A DNA stretch of 64,000 bases from Flavisolibacter nicotianae (GTDB taxonomy: Bacteria; Bacteroidota; Bacteroidia; Chitinophagales; Chitinophagaceae). The translations under genes and the position numbers were made by a program. The notes beneath the pieces are model-generated. The model did not search any database, was not told where the DNA came from, and saw only the letters and a list, made by a program, of their open reading frames with translations. Positions within the stretch are counted from its first letter, which is position 1. Each line of letters starts with the position of its first letter. Positions 53,679-62,673 of this stretch are shown here, in pieces. Location: assembly GCF_003628535.1 (NCBI RefSeq), contig NZ_RBCI01000007.1, positions 1 through 64,000 of the forward strand, read 5' to 3'.

Positions 53679-53748
53679 TTTATGCACGGATACTGGTTTT
53701 AAAAAAAGCCTTCGTCATAAACGAAGGCCGATACTGTCCGTGCATAAA
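53679..53748 (-). terminator. terminator hairpin nested in a 12-bp inverted repeat
   Basis: The inner stem GCCTTCGT/ACGAAGGC (53708-53728) is followed on the minus strand by seven T, and forms the terminator of the lipoprotein gene that ends at 53771. It is enclosed by perfect 12-bp arms TTTATGCACGGA (53679) and TCCGTGCATAAA (53737). The outer arms are not needed for termination. Confidence 0.75.
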
Positions 53749-53770
53749 AATGGAAGTGCAGGCGGGAAAA

Positions 53771-54181
53771 CTAATTCGCGACGTCAAACTTGATCACGAT
53801 CGTTTTGTACGTCGTTGTCGCTTGTGCGGAGCCATAACTACCCGAGCAGCCACCGCCCGACGTGGCCGAGGTGATGGACTGTTGTAGGGTCACTTCATCC
53901 GCCCCGGTGTATCCTTTTGCCGCAACATACTGGTAAACCGTGCTGCCGTCGAGTGACCGCAGGATTTCACTGCGTTCGTAATGCGAGGCTTGCCGGGAAA
54001 TGGTGGCAACGCTTTCAGTGGCCATCGTCATCGTGTAAGTTTGACCGGCTGGTACAGTGGCGGTAACCGTTTGGGGTGAATCGACGAATTGTCTTTTTTC
54101 ATCGTGACCTTCTTTGCGGCAGGATAACGTGGTAAGAGCAAGAAGAGTAAAGCCCGCGAGACATGTAAAAATTGTTTTCAT
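53771..54181 (-). CDS. lipoprotein, hypothetical
   Basis: A 136-residue exported protein with lipobox LTTLSC (Cys21) followed by Arg-Lys. The mature part is Thr/Ser-rich and beta-prone (VTATVPAGQTYTMTMATESV), with a glycine- and cysteine-containing loop GGGCSGSYGS and a terminal strand KTIVIKFDV. No family named. Divergent from the lipoprotein at 54419. Confidence 0.72.
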   Translation of the reverse strand: MKTIFTCLAGFTLLALTTLSCRKEGHDEKRQFVDSPQTVTATVPAGQTYTMTMATESVATISRQASHYERSEILRSLDGSTVYQYVAAKGYTGADEVTLQQSITSATSGGGCSGSYGSAQATTTYKTIVIKFDVAN

Positions 54182-54418
54182 GTCAATTGGTTTTCTTAAA
54201 GCTACTTTGATTCCCCAAACCGATCAAATAAATATTTGATAAGTCTCGATCGGTAAACGCAGCCAACGCACAGAACGGACGCAGCAATCACAGCCTTTCC
54301 GGAATTGAATGAAGGTGTCATACGTAGTACTACGGATTTCCGGAAATCGCTGGTTGTCCGTAGAATAGAATGAGGCTCGATTTCCATTTTTGCAGCTCAT
54401 TCAAAACCAATAAAAATC

Positions 54419-54907
54419 ATGAGAGCAAAAATTGTAAGCATCGTAGCAACCGCCTTGGTCGTCATTTTTTCATCCTGCAAAAAAGAAACGACAACCAATC
54501 CTGATCCCGCAAAGAATACATCGGTCACAGCGAAAGTTGATGGTGTCCGTTTTCAGTCGAACGATGCCCTGGCCACACAGCCGATCGATAGCCATATTTT
54601 TACATTGATTGCAACCGATGACAAAGGCAACAGCATAGCAATTTCGGGTAACAACACGGCCGGAACGCATTCTTCTGCAAACGATGCCGATACCGATGGA
54701 ATTTACACAACGAGTGATGGAGGCGTTTACCTGACAGCAAATACCGGCGGCAGTGCTACTTTTACGATCACAAAATATGACCTGACTACAAAAAAGATGA
54801 GCGGGACTTTCTCGTTTACCGCGCCAGCAACCGGCGGGTCCAATGCAACCGGGACGAAGACAGTCACCGAGGGAAGTTTTACCGATGTACGGATCATTGT
54901 TAATTAA
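54419..54907 (+). CDS. lipoprotein, DUF6252-like
   Basis: A 162-residue exported protein with lipobox VIFSSC (Cys20) then Lys-Lys-Glu. The domain begins VTAKVDGVRFQSND and has beta strands HIFTLIATDDKGNSIAIS, GGVYLTANTGGSATFTI and KKMSGTFSFTA. This order matches the DUF6252 family of Bacteroidota surface lipoproteins as I recall it. Function unknown. It is read divergently from 54181, with 237 bp between. Confidence 0.72.
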   Translation: MRAKIVSIVATALVVIFSSCKKETTTNPDPAKNTSVTAKVDGVRFQSNDALATQPIDSHIFTLIATDDKGNSIAISGNNTAGTHSSANDADTDGIYTTSDGGVYLTANTGGSATFTITKYDLTTKKMSGTFSFTAPATGGSNATGTKTVTEGSFTDVRIIVN

Positions 54908-55133
54908 CGGTCTTTCATTTTGAACCTCTCGCCCTTGCACAGGCAAGGGTTTTTGCTGTTTTATCGACTTTTGTTATGCTCAATGTGATTTTATGACTTA
55001 GCGATAAAATTAGCAGAGGTTTGTTAGGTACAGAGCAAATTTTAAATCGACTGTGAGGACAAACAATTCAATGTGGAGAGCCGCCTTAGTCGACAAAAAT
55101 TTACACCATTTCAATTAATGTGGAGAAACTATT

Positions 55134-55616
55134 TCAGTCTATCACTGTACTCTTTCGGTAATAAAAACGAACGGCGGCAAGAATCTCTTCTTCCGCTTTA
55201 TCCTGCGTGTTGGTGAGCGGAATTTTCAGCGCAAAACACCCCGGGCTGTCGTCTTTGAAATATTTGATGTAGAGAAAGAACTGGTCGGAAAGGCCGGCCG
55301 AACTGCTCGACTGAACGGGCATTTCATCAATAAATTCGGCAGAAACAAAATTTGTCCAATTGGTAAGAAGGCGGCCGTAATAAAAAAAGCCGTCCCTGTT
55401 GATCTTCATGATCGTTTCATCCCGCATGCTGGCAATGATAGCGCCAATCCCAATGGATGCGGTAAGAAGTCCCATCCATAACACATCTTTCAACATAAAA
55501 AGCGAAATAAGCAGGAAGAAAGAGCCGATGATGCGGCGCATTTTTTTTGACTCCTTGACAACGAAATCGGCATCTGCCTGGAACTTGTCCTCCGATATGG
55601 TTTGGAAAAAGGCCAT
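55134..55616 (-). CDS. small membrane protein, hypothetical
   Basis: A 160-residue protein with a short N-terminal soluble part, one hydrophobic hairpin (about residues 28-62, IGSFFLLISLFML and WMGLLTASIGIGAIIA) and a C-terminal beta-rich domain (KINRDGFFYYGRLLTNW, FFLYIKYF, CFALKIPLT). The arrangement resembles membrane-linked PH-like domains, but no family can be named with confidence. Single gene. Confidence 0.68.
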   Translation of the reverse strand: MAFFQTISEDKFQADADFVVKESKKMRRIIGSFFLLISLFMLKDVLWMGLLTASIGIGAIIASMRDETIMKINRDGFFYYGRLLTNWTNFVSAEFIDEMPVQSSSSAGLSDQFFLYIKYFKDDSPGCFALKIPLTNTQDKAEEEILAAVRFYYRKSTVID

Positions 55617-55872
55617 TTTTATTCAATAAGAATTTACGGAAACCCGTTGGCTATTCAGGTGTCAACGGAATTTGAAGCCAATCCCAAATTAAAACGGATC
55701 GGCAAGGGTTCCAAATCCGGCTTCCGCATTTTCCCGGGCAACCGGGTAAAAGAGCGAGACAGGAGAGGTGTCGGTAACTCCATTTCTTTTTTGCTCCGGG
55801 CGGTTCCGTTATTGGTCAAAAATCCGGAATGAAGCAATACGGCACGCGGATTGTTCCGCATCTTAAAAAAAC

Positions 55873-56025
55873 ATGATCAGGAAATTAAAATCAGGTGAGT
55901 ACCGTATCTATTCCCGCAAGCCCGATGAAAAAACCGGGAAGCGGCGAAACCTTGGCACTTTTCCCAGCCTCGAAGCGGCAAAGAAGCACGAACGAGAAAT
56001 CCAGGCTTTCAAGCATGGAAAATAA
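55873..56025 (+). CDS. small basic protein, 50 residues
   Basis: A 50-residue frame starting MIRKLKSGEYRIYSRKPDE and continuing with KRRNLGTFPSLEAAKKHER. It is highly basic with regular strand and helix propensities, and looks like a conserved small protein found in many Bacteroidota and Proteobacteria (from memory). It overlaps no other gene. Function unknown, possibly nucleic-acid binding. Confidence 0.65.
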   Translation: MIRKLKSGEYRIYSRKPDEKTGKRRNLGTFPSLEAAKKHEREIQAFKHGK

Positions 56026-56115
56026 CGTAGGTGGCCAGCGATTTCCAGGGAAAAGAAAATCAACGACTGCCCCGTAACACAATTCCCACAAAAACGCGGC
56101 AGTCTGCCCGGTAAT

Positions 56116-56634
56116 TTATCCCGCCTGGTGGTGGTTAATGGTGTTTTTTGAATGAGTACCGAGGTTGGATAAAAATTTTCGCAAGACCGTTTCGGTGTAG
56201 TACTGCTGTGCCGGGAAACCTTCTTCCGCATCCGTTTCAATTTTTCCCGTTTGAACGATTTTTCCATCAAATGCGATGGCGAAAAAAGAGTAGAGTGAAC
56301 GAACGCCTTTTTCCGGCACCCGGGCGGCATAGCCGACAATACCGATACCGTAATTGCTGGTAAAGAGCGTGCAAACATTCATGGCAAGATCCTGCGCCAC
56401 TTTTTCTGAAACCGAATCGCAGGCAATGGCATGAAGCGGCTCCACCAGCAGGTGCCGGCACTTCTGGCCGATATTATAGGCCGTCATTCCACCCTGGAAA
56501 AAGCCGGAAGCATCCGGGATATTGCTGAAGGCGCATTGCAACAATCCGCTCGTCACGCTTTCTGCAACCGCCACGGACAGCCCTTTATCCTTCATTTGCT
56601 GCCCGATGGTAAACAAGATCGTTTTATCAAACAT
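56116..56634 (-). CDS. CinA-family amidohydrolase (nicotinamide-nucleotide amidase type)
   Basis: A 172-residue protein equal to the C-terminal domain of CinA. The motif AVAESVTSGLL holds the catalytic Ser, followed by GMTAYNIGQKCRHLL, VAQDLAMNVCTLF and GIGIVGYAARVPEKG. In most species this domain hydrolyses nicotinamide mononucleotide to nicotinate mononucleotide in NAD recycling. The length fits stand-alone members. The family's Thr-Gly-Gly reads Thr-Ser-Gly here, a conservative change near the active site. Confidence 0.88.
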   Translation of the reverse strand: MFDKTILFTIGQQMKDKGLSVAVAESVTSGLLQCAFSNIPDASGFFQGGMTAYNIGQKCRHLLVEPLHAIACDSVSEKVAQDLAMNVCTLFTSNYGIGIVGYAARVPEKGVRSLYSFFAIAFDGKIVQTGKIETDAEEGFPAQQYYTETVLRKFLSNLGTHSKNTINHHQAG

Positions 56635-56899
56635 GTAGATTTCGTATTAACTGCCTTGATAAAAAAGCCGGTATGCTGTGTTGAAACAGGCCCGGTTTGC
56701 AAACGGAATTTTTCGTAATAATGACTCAACGAGTGGCATTGCCAATGCCAGGTTCCAGGAAATAATTCGTGTAAAAGACCCACCAAAGCGCAGTTCCACA
56801 CCGAACCTGGCCACACGCCACTACCGGCGAACGTTGCCACTGTACAATAAATTGTAGGATGCCAACCGGTACTGGATAATTGACCTGGAAAAGGGCTAG

Positions 56900-57073
56900 T
56901 TATTCATCAATTCCCAAACCCGATTCAACCACAACATAGCCTTCGTCATCACTCTCTTCTGTTTCGGGTGAAACAGCACTGTCTGCTATCTCGGTTGTTT
57001 CATCCTTGCCTTCTTCGGTTGGTTTCACAGCCGTTTTTTCCGGCTCCTGTGGCTTTTTGTCGTCTTCTTTCAT
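56900..57073 (-). CDS. small acidic protein, 57 residues
   Basis: A 57-residue frame beginning MKEDDKKPQEPEKTAV and ending EGYVVVESGLGIDE. It is dominated by Glu and Asp and has no hydrophobic core except GYVVVE, so it is probably disordered. Such acidic tails may act as binding partners. Family unknown; the composition suggests a real gene. Confidence 0.5.
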   Translation of the reverse strand: MKEDDKKPQEPEKTAVKPTEEGKDETTEIADSAVSPETEESDDEGYVVVESGLGIDE

Positions 57074-57252
57074 TGTTTTTGATTTTAGTAAAAATGGAAT
57101 AATCGAAAATCATGCCCCGGAGAGGGCTTGCCCTGCAGCGATAACAACGATAGATAACCGGTGCAGGCAAAAAATAAAAAGCCTGCGTTTGTAATGCAGG
57201 CTTTCGTTCGGCAAAAGGCAGTTGAGCGATTGCAAGGCAGGCAAGTGCCGGT

Positions 57253-57807
57253 TTATTTTTTCGGTCGCTTGTATTGTGCGTACCAGACAATCTTCCCGTT
57301 TTTCACCTGGTTGATATCGTGGTAGTCGGCCGAATCCACTTTACCGTTTTTATAGGTATCGGTCTCGCTATACCAGGTAACGACATAACCTTCTTTCTTG
57401 TCGGGTGCGTACATTTTGTTCCAGGTATCCATGGTAATCTTTACAGAACTCAGGCTGTCCCTGTTTGTTGACCACATTTTCATCAGGTCGGCATTCGATT
57501 TCTTAAAGTGGTCGCCGTTCCACATGTCGATGACTGCTGAATCGGCAAGGGCACTGCCCAACCCTTGCATGTTGTTGTTTTCCCAATCCTTGTAGGTTGT
57601 TAGTACCATTTTTAAATCAGCATCGGAGACCTCGTTGGTCCACTGGGCAGAATAGGCAGGTGTATAGGGCAGGTCTTTGGGTTGGGCCGGTGCAGCGCCA
57701 GCCACGCTGTCGGGTGCCGTCGTTGTGGATCCTTTTACTTTTGTGTCATTGTTTGCGCAGGCGGAGAGGAGAACGGCAAAGCCGCAGAAAAAGAGTAAGC
57801 GTTTCAT
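57253..57807 (-). CDS. lipoprotein with SnoaL/NTF2-like domain
   Basis: A 184-residue exported protein with lipobox VLLSAC (Cys17). Residues about 65-182 fit an NTF2/SnoaL-like fold: VLTTYKDWENNN, ADSAVIDMWNGD, WNKMYAPDKKEGYVVTWY and HDINQVKNGKIVWYAQY. The last segment is the usual end of the fold. Such domains are enzymes or ligand-binding modules; no catalytic residues can be assigned. Confidence 0.8.
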   Translation of the reverse strand: MKRLLFFCGFAVLLSACANNDTKVKGSTTTAPDSVAGAAPAQPKDLPYTPAYSAQWTNEVSDADLKMVLTTYKDWENNNMQGLGSALADSAVIDMWNGDHFKKSNADLMKMWSTNRDSLSSVKITMDTWNKMYAPDKKEGYVVTWYSETDTYKNGKVDSADYHDINQVKNGKIVWYAQYKRPKK

Positions 57808-58067
57808 ACCAGTTGTTTTTTAATGAATAAAAAAGAAAAAATGGTGGCCAGCGAGGTGTTATTGAAAGGGGCAGATTGATTTACAAGATAGTAAATAAGT
57901 AAATGGAAAAGCCATAAGGTTTCCAGTGAACGTTACTGGCCGGGAAATAGCGTTGAAAGCAGGATGTTCCTGGATTTTGCCTTGCCGCAGGGGCCATTTT
58001 GCAACAATGGCAGAATTATTTTACAAGTACTGACGATAACCATTTTTCATCTTACAACCTATCAATC

Positions 58068-58226
58068 ATGGGAAATTTATTGTACATCATCGCTGTTATC
58101 CTGATTATCGGATGGCTTTTAGGCATGTTTGCCTTTCATGTTAGTGGAGGTCTTATCCATGCGCTTCTTGTCATTGCGATTATCCTGTTCCTGATCCAGT
58201 TATTGGGTGGCAGGAGAGGCGTTTAA
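58068..58226 (+). CDS. lmo0937-family small membrane protein
   Basis: A 52-residue membrane protein with two helices: LLYIIAVILIIGWLLGMF and LIHALLVIAIILFLIQLL, and the short basic end GGRRGV. This matches the lmo0937 family, found in many Firmicutes and Bacteroidota and often stress induced. Function unknown. The start MGNLLY at 58068 gives the family length. Confidence 0.85.
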   Translation: MGNLLYIIAVILIIGWLLGMFAFHVSGGLIHALLVIAIILFLIQLLGGRRGV

Positions 58227-58666
58227 CAACGGCAGGATTCCGCTTATACCAAATGGCTGTTTGGATTTCATTGCTCCGGACAGCCATTTTCGTTTTCAAT
58301 TTTTGTTCACGCCAATACATGGTTCAGTTGACAGCACTTTGATTAAACGCAACCTACCGGTTGCGCTGGCTCAAAAATCCGTTTAAGCGTGCACAAAAGA
58401 ACCAGATGAACGCCATTGGCCAGGGAAATACGGAAGGAATCGAAAGAGGTTCATCTTATTTCGGATTAACTGGCTGCCGGCGTGTAGAAAGATGATTTCG
58501 TTACACGTCAGCATCAGGACAAAATTGCGTGGATGTACCGTCGAGAAAAAGTGTTTTGATTTTTTTACGGTTGATGAACTACTTTTGACAGTTGATCCAT
58601 CCTCACGATCGGCGGGAAAATCGCCCCTGCTAGCTTTACGGAAACCATTAAACGTAAACCTGGCAA
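58227..58666. other. intergenic region with a weak hairpin
   Basis: About 440 bp. AAATGGCTGT (58251-58260) and ACAGCCATTT (58280-58289) form a 10-bp stem and may end the lmo0937 gene. Otherwise no gene or repeat is recognised. Confidence 0.5.
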
Positions 58667-59521
58667 ATGAAAAAGTATTTCTTCCTGAACCGCTACGCTG
58701 CTCTTCTGGCCATCACCGCAGCACTTTCGTTTTCTTCCTGCGCCAAAGATCCTTCGGTGCCGCCAACAGGCGGTGGAACGGCTGAAGCCAATATGGTGAG
58801 CGGCCTGGCCGTTGACGCCCAGGGCAAACCGATGGCCGGTGTGAAAATCAGGGCCGAAAATCCAACCGGCGACAACATCCATGTTGACGGAACGACAGGG
58901 GCCGACGGCCGGTATAAACTGAAACTGTCATCCATTGGCGGCTGGAAAATCTACGCATGGAAAGAGGTGGAATACCAGGATAAAGTGTATCACCTTCGCC
59001 TCGGTATGAAAAGCGATGCAGACTACGATGCATTTGCAACCGACGACAAAGCCGTTGTAAAAGATTTTGTGTGGAAGCTCAGTGGCCGCATCCCCGACCG
59101 GTCGGCCAGTTACGAAAACGGCTGGGGGTATTTCGGTGCATCCCTGCGGCTTGTCAACTACAACGACCTGGTGCCCGTGATGCCGGCCGGAACAAAGGTG
59201 ACGGTGACCCTGACTCCGGTCGGCGGCGCCAAATACCTTGATGGCACTTCCGCAACCGCGCCGGTGGTGAAAACATTCACGATCCAAACCGGCAACAGCA
59301 ATTATTACCTCGGTGATATCCCTGTGACGGAGTACCGCATTTCGGCCGAAAGTGTTTTGAACGGCGTAATCAAAAAGGTTTTTGTTGGTGCCAACAGCTC
59401 GTCCAACCTGGCGGAGTGGCTCGAATTTTACTTCGACCCGGCTGCATCTTCTACCGGCTCGTATGAAAGTGGTTTGAAGTCGCCCGGCGATTATCCCTTT
59501 TACCTTGGGCGGGCAAATTAA
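58667..59521 (+). CDS. carboxypeptidase-regulatory-like lipoprotein
   Basis: A 284-residue exported protein with lipobox LSFSSC (Cys25). Residues about 43-100 form a carboxypeptidase-D regulatory-like beta domain: VSGLAVDAQGKPMAGVKIRA, DGTTGADGRYKLKLS. This is the module often found at the start of TonB-dependent receptors and surface proteins. The rest is beta-rich (TKVTVTLTPVGGAKY, NSNYYLGDIPVTEYRIS) with no family name. Likely surface or periplasmic. A terminator follows. Confidence 0.78.
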   Translation: MKKYFFLNRYAALLAITAALSFSSCAKDPSVPPTGGGTAEANMVSGLAVDAQGKPMAGVKIRAENPTGDNIHVDGTTGADGRYKLKLSSIGGWKIYAWKEVEYQDKVYHLRLGMKSDADYDAFATDDKAVVKDFVWKLSGRIPDRSASYENGWGYFGASLRLVNYNDLVPVMPAGTKVTVTLTPVGGAKYLDGTSATAPVVKTFTIQTGNSNYYLGDIPVTEYRISAESVLNGVIKKVFVGANSSSNLAEWLEFYFDPAASSTGSYESGLKSPGDYPFYLGRAN

Positions 59522-59600
59522 CAGGGAAGAACCGGAGCACGACCTTGTTTGACTTCTACCTGTTGCAGGCCATGCAAGCAGAAAACAAGGTGTTGATACC

Positions 59601-59628
59601 AGCCATGTCTAGAGGACATGGCTTTTTT
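59601..59628 (+). terminator. hairpin terminator
   Basis: GCCATGTC and GACATGGC pair around a 4-nt loop, followed by six T. It lies about 80 bp after the stop of the preceding lipoprotein gene. Confidence 0.88.
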
Positions 59629-59802
59629 CATTCCCTGACAAATCCTTTCGCGGCTGTGTTCGAGTCATGGTAGGAAACGAATTGGCTTTATGACTGTCGA
59701 TCGTCACTTCTTCAGTTGATGGCTGTCATCATGCATTTTCAGGTGATTTGCCACCTTGCAACGAGCAGCGAATTCCAGTCAATTTGCAGTATCAATAAAC
59801 GT

Positions 59803-60177
59803 GTGAAAAAGCTGTTGACGATAGCATTCCTTCTTGCATTTTCCTGTTGTAAGAAAGAGGACACAGTCGGTACATTATCCGGCAAGGTGTATATTTCTGA
59901 TGTTGTTCAACACACGTCTGTGACCATCAAAAATGAGACAAGCAACAGCGTAAACCTGCAGAATTGGAAATTGGTTGAAATCCGGCAATCCGTTTTAACC
60001 CCGGGGTCCGATACGGACACCTATGTTCTTCCCCCGCTGACCTTGTCCTCCGGAACAAGCCGGAGTTTCGATGCTGCCACGCTCCATTTTATTCTTGGTG
60101 CTGACGAAACTGTTTACCTGTATGATGAAAGGGGAGGACTTGTTTCGCAGATGCACTGGATGCTTTTCAGGCACTAA
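59803..60177 (+). CDS. lamin-tail-like lipoprotein
   Basis: A 124-residue exported protein if started at GTG 59803, which gives a signal VKKLLTIAFLLAFSCC with a lipobox cysteine. Starts further upstream (59716, 59731) would put non-signal sequence first. The domain reads VTIKNETSNSVNLQNWKLVE, LPPLTLSSGTSRSFD and ETVYLYDERGGLVSQ, which follows the lamin-tail (LTD) pattern of a small Ig-like fold used in extracellular proteins. Role unknown. Confidence 0.68.
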   Translation: MKKLLTIAFLLAFSCCKKEDTVGTLSGKVYISDVVQHTSVTIKNETSNSVNLQNWKLVEIRQSVLTPGSDTDTYVLPPLTLSSGTSRSFDAATLHFILGADETVYLYDERGGLVSQMHWMLFRH

Positions 60178-60267
60178 GAAAATCCAGGCAAGTATACATT
60201 GAGCTAACGAAACCTGATCGAACATCAGCAAGCAGTAAAACGATTAGGTGGCAGCGTAGCCTGTTGC

Positions 60268-60297
60268 AAAAATGGCCTTCGTCACAGACGAAGGCCA
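60268..60297 (-). terminator. hairpin terminator of the T9SS gene
   Basis: TGGCCTTCGTC and GACGAAGGCCA form an 11-bp stem with a 3-nt loop, with five T on the minus strand. It lies 67 bp past the extended end of the T9SS gene at 60364, which supports that this end is the original one. Confidence 0.85.
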
Positions 60298-60363
60298 CCA
60301 AAAATAGCGAAAGGCAGGAACCGGCGGGGAAACTGGCTGAAGCAAATTCCGCCTAACGAGCAA

Positions 60364-61470
60364 TTATTGAATCACGAATGATTTTGTTACTGAACCGTCA
60401 GTTATATGGTAAACGCCTTTCGGTAAGTTATTTACCGGTACGATTTCCTATGTTGCTTCCAGTTGTTTACGCAATACCACTACGCCGCTGCTGTTGATGA
60501 TCTGGATGGTAGCGGCTTTCTCCAGTTGCACCACCAGTCGGCCGTTTTGTACCGGGTTGGGATAGACAGAAAGCCCCTGCTGCTTATCTGAAAGCTTGAT
60601 CAACAAAGTTTTGCTGTAAGTGATTTGACCGTCCAGGTCTGCCTGCGCCAGGCGGTAATAATTGGCGTCATTGTTTGGGCTTGTGTGTACAAAGCTGTAT
60701 TGCCGGATGGCCTGGCTGTTGCCGGCGGCTTTCAGCGTACCGATCGTATTCCAGTTAATTCGATTGGTGCTTTGCTGAACGGTAAACTCTTTCGTGTTTT
60801 GTTCGGTTGCCGTACTCCAATTGAGAAGGATGTTTTGCTCCTGGCGGATGGCTCTGAAGTCCATCCAGGTTACAGGCAAAGTGCTCCCTACGTTTGCCAG
60901 GTTGATGTTGTCCAGAAAGACGTAATTCATGTCGCTGCTTGTAATGCGAACGCCGTAAATGGCTTTAAAAGCCGGGTTGCTGCTAACGCTGAAAGTGGAT
61001 AGAGTCACGGCGCTGGCTGTTCCGGTAAACGTGGCGCCGCTCACCGGGTTGCCCGATGAATTCAGCCCCGTGATCGTGACGGTAGCGTCACCGCTGCTGG
61101 AATTGGTGGCATTTATGCCGATCGACGCAAAGTCAAACCGGGCACCGTCATTCGATTTAAGGGTAATGCCCGTAATCGGCGGATTGATGGTTGATGTTGA
61201 CTCGTAAAAGGCCACGCCATTTCCCGTGCCAACGAATCCATCCCATACTTCGATTTTCATGGTTGCCCCGGACGCGGTCGTAAGGTTGAAATTGAAGCCT
61301 TCCACATTGACAGCAGTCAGGCCACCCGGACCGCTTGCCGTACCGGAAGCTATCAGCGTGGCGCTGGTGGTGGTAAACGTCGTAGTGCCATTGATCGGCC
61401 TGGCGGCTTCGGCAAAAAATGAACAGGCAAGAAAGGCGCTGGCAAAAAGCAGTGAAATCGTATTTCTCAT
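60364..61470 (-). pseudogene. T9SS-type secreted protein with in-frame TAG
   Basis: From ATG 61470 the frame gives a signal peptide (cut near AEAA), a beta-rich body with VDGN-like loops (NVEGFNFNLTTASGATMKIEVWDG in parts) and a fibronectin-like segment NILLNWSTATEQNTKEFTVQQS. A type A sorting domain starts at LSVYPNPVQNGRLVV. A TAG at 60448-60450 interrupts it in LEAT-stop. The same frame goes on as EIVPVNNLPKGVYHITDG and SVTKSFVIQ to TAA at 60364. The last 27 residues are exactly the end of a sorting domain. Without them, type IX export should fail. CAG to TAG explains the break; a read error cannot be excluded. Confidence 0.8.
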
Positions 61471-62256
61471 ACAGAGGTTATTTTGACTGAACCGGTTGAA
61501 TTTATTTCCAATTTTCAAACTGAAACATCTCGCCTAAAGAGGGAATGAAAGCCTTTGCCACAGATTTACGTTTAAACATCGATGCTTACAGGGCGGCGAA
61601 ACTAAGGGAAAAAGGCTGGTTTCGGCCATGACAGGAAAGAATAGGCTTGCGGAAAGAACGGGCCGTGCAGTTCAAAATAGCCACGAGGCATTTCCTGTAT
61701 TGATACTTGTATTCTTCTTCGCGGTTGAAATTTAGCCGGGCAGACCTTCAATTTAAACAATTAAACTAACAGCAGGGCAACCGCATTCGGCTTTGCCGGA
61801 TAATGACAGGGCAAGCCTAAGCCCGCGATTCAGACCTGCAATTCGATCATTTTAACCGGCACAATTCGTTGGTAGAATGCTTGTCGGGAAATGAACGCGG
61901 CAAACAGGAGAGAAGGTAAATCCCCGGCCTTGCTGCTAAACTGTGCACAGCTTCAACCGAAGCCCCAAAGAACAGTTGGAAGGCTACTGTCAAGCCGTTA
62001 GCACCTGTTCAAACAGTCTTATAATTGCCGTGTATTAATGAAAAATGGATTCGATCTCCTGGTAGAATTGTTGATAACGTGGCCTGACGCCAATGGCTTG
62101 CAGCCTTTCAAACAAGACGCTCGAAGCATCAAGGGGGCAAAGAACAAGGTGGAATTTCAGCGTCGAATTCACGTCGGCAATGCCACGGCAGGCGCACCAT
62201 GAATACCAAGTCAAAGGCCGGAGCATTGGTGTACTTCGGCCTCTTTTCTTATACGG
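61471..62256. other. long intergenic region
   Basis: About 785 bp. A 63-codon frame on the minus strand (62035-62226) ends with a plausible helix (RYQQFYQEIESIFH) but its first part is not protein-like, so I do not annotate it. No repeat or RNA gene is recognised. Confidence 0.45.
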
Positions 62257-62673
62257 TCATTTTTCACACAGGAGCATCCACGAGGTTCCGAATTTATCCC
62301 GCAGCATGGCAAAGCGGGTGGCGTAAAAGGTTTCTTCCATTTTCATAAAAATCTCGCCGCCCTCAGACAGCACGCCATAAACCTGTTCCGCTTCTGCTTC
62401 CGTGTCAAAACGAAGGGTGAGGTAGGCGCTTCGCATGGGCTCGGCCTTCGGAATATCGGCACCCATTAGCACCGTATTGCCAATTTCCATCCTTGCGTGA
62501 AGGACAGCATTTTTCCAGTTTTCCGGGATGTTCGAATTGGGTGGCAAATCGCCGTGTTTCATCATTGAAACAATCCTGCCGCCAATGTTTTGTTCATAAA
62601 ACCGGAACGCTTCTTCGCAATGACCGGGATAGTTAACGTAGATGTCAAGTTTGAGGGAGCTTTGATTTGCCAT
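62257..62673 (-). CDS. VOC family protein (PhnB-like)
   Basis: A 138-residue protein of the vicinal-oxygen-chelate superfamily. LDIYVNYPGHCEEAFRFYEQNIGG begins the first beta-alpha-beta module and GGEIFMKMEETFYATRFAMLRDKFGTSWMLL ends the second (given here as separate pieces of the same two modules). The pattern PhnB-like fits glyoxalase/bleomycin-resistance-like proteins; usual metal ligands are partly present. Role unknown. ATG 62673 is preferred over a much longer upstream frame. Confidence 0.85.
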   Translation of the reverse strand: MANQSSLKLDIYVNYPGHCEEAFRFYEQNIGGRIVSMMKHGDLPPNSNIPENWKNAVLHARMEIGNTVLMGADIPKAEPMRSAYLTLRFDTEAEAEQVYGVLSEGGEIFMKMEETFYATRFAMLRDKFGTSWMLLCEK

